Part shown: one piece after another, positions 15,108 through 17,168 of the stretch | How positions within the stretch are numbered: the stretch's first letter is position 1 | Layout: each line of letters starts with the position of its first letter | The notes under the pieces: model-generated | The model's input: the letters and a program-made list of their open reading frames with translations, nothing else | The model's database searches: none | What the model was told of the DNA's origin: nothing | Assembly: GCA_045577925.1 (NCBI GenBank) | Contig: JAZNJH010000047.1 | Coordinates: forward strand, 1-17,168 | DNA length: 17,168 nt | DNA from: UBA4717 sp045577925 | GTDB lineage: Bacteria > Bacillota > Clostridia > Oscillospirales > CAG-272 | Direction of reading: 5' to 3' | Made by a program: the position numbers and the translations under genes

Positions 15108-15766
15108 GACTCGGCTTCACAAAGGTTGGCAAGCTGCAGTTTATATCGCATCTTGATCTGGCGCGCACAATGTCTAGAGTAATGGTGCGGGCAGGTATTC
15201 CGATATGGTATACCGAAGGTTTTAATCCCCGCCCTAAGCTCGTGTTTTCCCTTCCGCTGTCTATCGGTACTGAAAGCGTTTGTGAATTCGTGGACTTTAA
15301 GATAGTCGAAGAAATGCCGCTTGATGAGATGGCCGAAAGGATCAAAGCACAGTTCGCCCCGGAGATGAAGGTCAACGGTGTCTGGATTCCGGAAAAAAAG
15401 TTTACAGATATTGCCTGGGCAGGGTATGAGATAAAGATTTGTACTTCGCGTGCCGGAGAAGAAGGGGTCGATAAGATAAATGAGATGATTGAAAAACCAA
15501 TTGTTGTTACAAAAAGGAGTAAAAGCGGCGAAAAAGAGGTGGATATAAGCCCGCTTATCAAGAGCTGCCATGTGTCGCTTGACGGGCAAACGATAGTTAT
15601 GCATGCTATGCTTTCTTGCGCAAGTGCGGATTATTTAAATCCGGAATATCTCATCAAAGCCGTTGCAAATGAGCTTTCTATCGATTTTGGTAATGTTGAT
15701 AGCGAGTACTATTCAATTCTTCGCACGAGCATAAAACTAAAGGACGGTATCACCGATTTCAGATGA
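15086..15766 (+). CDS. Radical SAM-linked DUF2344 (TIGR03936) protein
   Basis: A 226-residue soluble protein of the family found next to, or fused with, TIGR03960 radical SAM proteins. The signature is clear: VRLGFTKVGKLQFISHLDLARTMSRVMVRAGIPIWYTEGFNPRPKLVFSLPLSIGTES (about 7-65), then EMKVNGVWIPEKKFTD. The function is unknown; the tight linkage suggests a partner or substrate-binding role for the radical SAM enzyme. GGAGGTG (15072-15078) lies inside the preceding gene, and the 22-base overlap implies translational coupling. In many Clostridia this pair is followed by rng and the rplU-rpmA genes; here the next gene faces the other way, and the two stop codons abut. Confidence 0.88.
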   Translation: MVQAKSVRLGFTKVGKLQFISHLDLARTMSRVMVRAGIPIWYTEGFNPRPKLVFSLPLSIGTESVCEFVDFKIVEEMPLDEMAERIKAQFAPEMKVNGVWIPEKKFTDIAWAGYEIKICTSRAGEEGVDKINEMIEKPIVVTKRSKSGEKEVDISPLIKSCHVSLDGQTIVMHAMLSCASADYLNPEYLIKAVANELSIDFGNVDSEYYSILRTSIKLKDGITDFR

Positions 15767-16132
15767 TTAAAATATCGTTTTAAGCGATAGCCTTCCCGAA
15801 AAGCTTATGTGATCGACTGCGAGCAAAAACATCCTTTTTGCCGCAATGAATTCACTTTGGTTATTCGTTTGAGAATATACCTGGATAAGAGAAGCGGCGT
15901 TGGTTACAGCTTCGGTTTCGAGGTGCACCACGCTGATAGATACAAACGGCTCAAGCTTCTCCCAACGTTCTGCTAAATCTTTGGCATTGTCTTGCTCCAA
16001 AATCGGATCATCGCTCATTTCGCTTAATGCTTCAAGCAAAGATTTCGTGCATTTTTCAAGCGCTATTGAGTTGATGCACAAAAGTATTATTATTGTGAGA
16101 AGTATTGAAACAGATAATATGGTGCTTTTCAT
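15767..16132 (-). CDS. DUF4363 family membrane-anchored protein
   Basis: A 121-residue protein with one N-terminal membrane segment (about 5-24, STILSVSILLTIIILLCINS). It is followed by a helical, probably coiled-coil-like domain carrying the recognisable DLAERWEKLEPFVSISVVHLE segment of DUF4363. The function is unknown. It lies 25 bases downstream of a DUF421 gene, a pairing often seen in Clostridia, so the two products probably work together at the membrane. The ribosome binding site is weak (AAAGAGTG). Its stop codon directly abuts that of the convergent DUF2344 gene with no terminator between, although TATCG/CGATA can form a small hairpin inside its last codons. Confidence 0.8.
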   Translation of the reverse strand: MKSTILSVSILLTIIILLCINSIALEKCTKSLLEALSEMSDDPILEQDNAKDLAERWEKLEPFVSISVVHLETEAVTNAASLIQVYSQTNNQSEFIAAKRMFLLAVDHISFSGRLSLKTIF

Positions 16133-16157
16133 AAATACACTCTTTTCTTCAGGCGCG

Positions 16158-16832
16158 TCAGCTTTTCTCGCGCCTGATAAGTTTTTCTTCTCCGGTGTCG
16201 TCTATAGTATAAACGAACACGTCTTCTAAACTTGTACCTTTTTCTTTCAACTTCTTTTTAAGCCATTCACGAGTCTTTCCGGCGATCTTTAAATTCTGCT
16301 CGTTTATTGCCCCGTCTATTATCAGAGCGTGCGCAATACCCTTTTCCGGAACATCCATATCTATGTCGCTTGGGGATAAAGGCTGTACAGAAGTTTTTGT
16401 AATTACAGATAATTGTCCGTTCTGTTCAAGAATCGCGTATTCGACCTGATCGATAGATACGATGCTTTTTAACCTGAGCTGAGAGAATAGTTCTTCGACG
16501 GAGATGCGGTTTCTTTCGAGTTCCTTCTGATCTACCTTTCCTTTATATATTATAAAGGTAGGGCGGCCTATAAATATACGCTTGAGTTTGTTGCTCTTGG
16601 TTACTGCATATGCTCCTATAACCTCAATAGCAACAAGCGTCAGTATCGGTATGACCGAAAAGAGCAGAGGGATGCCGTCATCGGTTATAGGAAATGATGC
16701 AAGCTCGGATAACAAAAAAGTGGTAACGAGCTCGGATACTTCGAGTTGACCCACCTGGCGCTTACCCATGATTCTTATTGCGAATATAAGCGTTGCGTAA
16801 ATGATCAGCGTTCTAATAAAGATGGTTGACAT
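16158..16832 (-). CDS. DUF421 (YetF-like) membrane protein
   Basis: A 224-residue protein with three N-terminal membrane segments (about 4-19, 33-50 and 56-76) containing the family motif RIMGKRQVGQLEVSELVTTFLLSELAS. The cytosolic part has the paired DUF421 domains, seen in GRPTFIIYKGKVDQKELERNRISVEELFSQLRLK and VEYAILEQNGQLSVI. Members in spore-formers are tied to spore membranes and germination (YetF-like, some encoded with spoVA), but the biochemical role is unknown. GGAG lies 8 bases before the ATG. It is the first gene of a two-gene unit with DUF4363 and appears to have a SigmaG-like promoter, which supports a forespore role. Confidence 0.88.
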   Translation of the reverse strand: MSTIFIRTLIIYATLIFAIRIMGKRQVGQLEVSELVTTFLLSELASFPITDDGIPLLFSVIPILTLVAIEVIGAYAVTKSNKLKRIFIGRPTFIIYKGKVDQKELERNRISVEELFSQLRLKSIVSIDQVEYAILEQNGQLSVITKTSVQPLSPSDIDMDVPEKGIAHALIIDGAINEQNLKIAGKTREWLKKKLKEKGTSLEDVFVYTIDDTGEEKLIRREKS

Positions 16833-16887
16833 ACGTGATCTCCAAAACTATTTAGTAAAAATGGGCAATAATACGATGGAATATAAT

Positions 16888-16916
16888 TAGGATTTGCTCT
16901 TTTCTCACAAACATGC
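16888..16916 (-). promoter_or_regulatory. SigmaG-like promoter for the DUF421-DUF4363 unit
   Basis: On the minus strand GCATG (16916-16912) fits the SigmaG -35 GMATR fully. AATCCTA (16894-16888) fits the -10 CATNMTA at six of seven positions, with a 17-base spacer. The leader to the DUF421 start is about 50 bases. The consensus comes from Bacillus; the match is by eye. Confidence 0.4.
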
Positions 16917-16956
16917 AAATAAAGGCGAAAAAAGATAAAAAACTTAGAAAAAAAGG

Positions 16957-16985
16957 TTGACAAGGGGCGAAATAGGTGATATAAT
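16957..16985 (+). promoter_or_regulatory. Promoter P1 of a likely rRNA operon
   Basis: TTGACA (16957-16962), a 17-base spacer, and TATAAT (16980-16985) preceded by TGA: a perfect consensus with extended -10. An A-rich UP-like tract (16928-16954) precedes it. Apart from the promoters and leader, 16833-17168 contains no gene. Confidence 0.85.
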
Positions 16986-17059
16986 AGAAGCACTCACGAA
17001 AAGTGGGGAGAAGAGAATATCACAACAAAAACTTCTTTAAAAAACTTTTAGAAAAGGTA

Positions 17060-17089
17060 TTGACAAGGGGATATAAGATGTGATATAAT
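17060..17089 (+). promoter_or_regulatory. Promoter P2 of a likely rRNA operon
   Basis: TTGACA (17060-17065), an 18-base spacer, and TATAAT (17084-17089) preceded by TGA. Its sequence closely copies P1, including the AAAAACTT..AGAAAA upstream tract, TTGACAAGGGG and GTGATATAAT. Confidence 0.85.
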
Positions 17090-17091
17090 GG

Positions 17092-17168
17092 TCAAGCTGT
17101 CGCGGAGAGCGGTAGCGTGAGACGGTCCTTGAAAATTGAACAACAGACGAGGAAGTACAAAGCGTGTG
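17092..17168 (+). promoter_or_regulatory. Leader of a likely rRNA operon (16S gene beyond the window)
   Basis: The leader can fold as TCAAG/CTTGA (17092-17096, 17128-17132) plus CTGTC/GACGG (17097-17101, 17121-17125) with a 2-base bulge. It is followed by TTGAAAATTGAACAACAG, which resembles the CTTTGAAAACTGAACAA-type sequence that precedes 16S genes in Firmicutes. No 16S sequence is reached before the edge, so this identification is by analogy; a tRNA or other highly expressed unit is possible. Confidence 0.55.

Noticed and set aside
15101..15604. 167-codon minus-strand reading frame within DUF2344
   Set aside because: Antisense to a gene with clear family motifs; no start signal or recognisable domain.

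Overview
The window looks like a chromosomal core segment of a spore-forming, low-to-moderate GC Clostridia bacterium. The Oscillospiraceae/Ruminococcaceae group is my inference. Three things point there: the ribosomal-protein/rpoA operon tail with a zinc-type S4, a gpr-spoIIP sporulation pair, and a small SigH-like sigma factor on the same contig as rlmB. I see no insertion sequence, prophage, CRISPR array or complete RNA gene.

Layout. (1) 1-2600, plus strand: the end of the S10/spc/alpha ribosomal cluster (rpsM tail, rpsK, rpsD, rpoA, rplQ), followed by a strong hairpin. (2) 2626-3519: a type II pantothenate kinase ending in a bidirectional terminator. (3) 3529-5635, minus strand: gpr then spoIIP, with a SigmaE-like promoter and a 5' stem-loop between them. 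(4) 5829-8289, plus: an orphan lipoprotein of the peptide-binding ABC family behind a strong promoter, then a DUF4364 winged-helix-like gene. (5) 8452-9533, plus: a SigH-like sigma factor, an unexplained structured stretch with a tRNA-like T arm, and a small four-CxxC zinc-ribbon protein. (6) 9612-13214, plus: rlmB followed by an 886-residue membrane protein that has the layout of a P1B-type ATPase but has lost its catalytic motifs. (7) 13233-15766, plus: the overlapping pair of a B12-binding/radical SAM protein (TIGR03960-like) and its DUF2344 partner. (8) 15767-16832, minus: a DUF421 (YetF-like) and DUF4363 membrane pair behind a SigmaG-like promoter. (9) 16833-17168: no gene. It holds two near-duplicate consensus promoters pointing right and a hairpin leader that resembles the start of an rRNA operon whose 16S gene would lie beyond the window.

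How the genes fit together. The ribosomal genes, rlmB and the putative rrn leader serve ribosome synthesis. The SigH-like factor, gpr, spoIIP and probably the DUF421/DUF4363 pair serve sporulation or germination. CoaW serves CoA synthesis. The least explained objects, and the best candidates for something new, are the P-type-ATPase-like pseudoenzyme with its long acidic N-terminus (10502-13162) and the tRNA-like structured stretch at 9100-9175.
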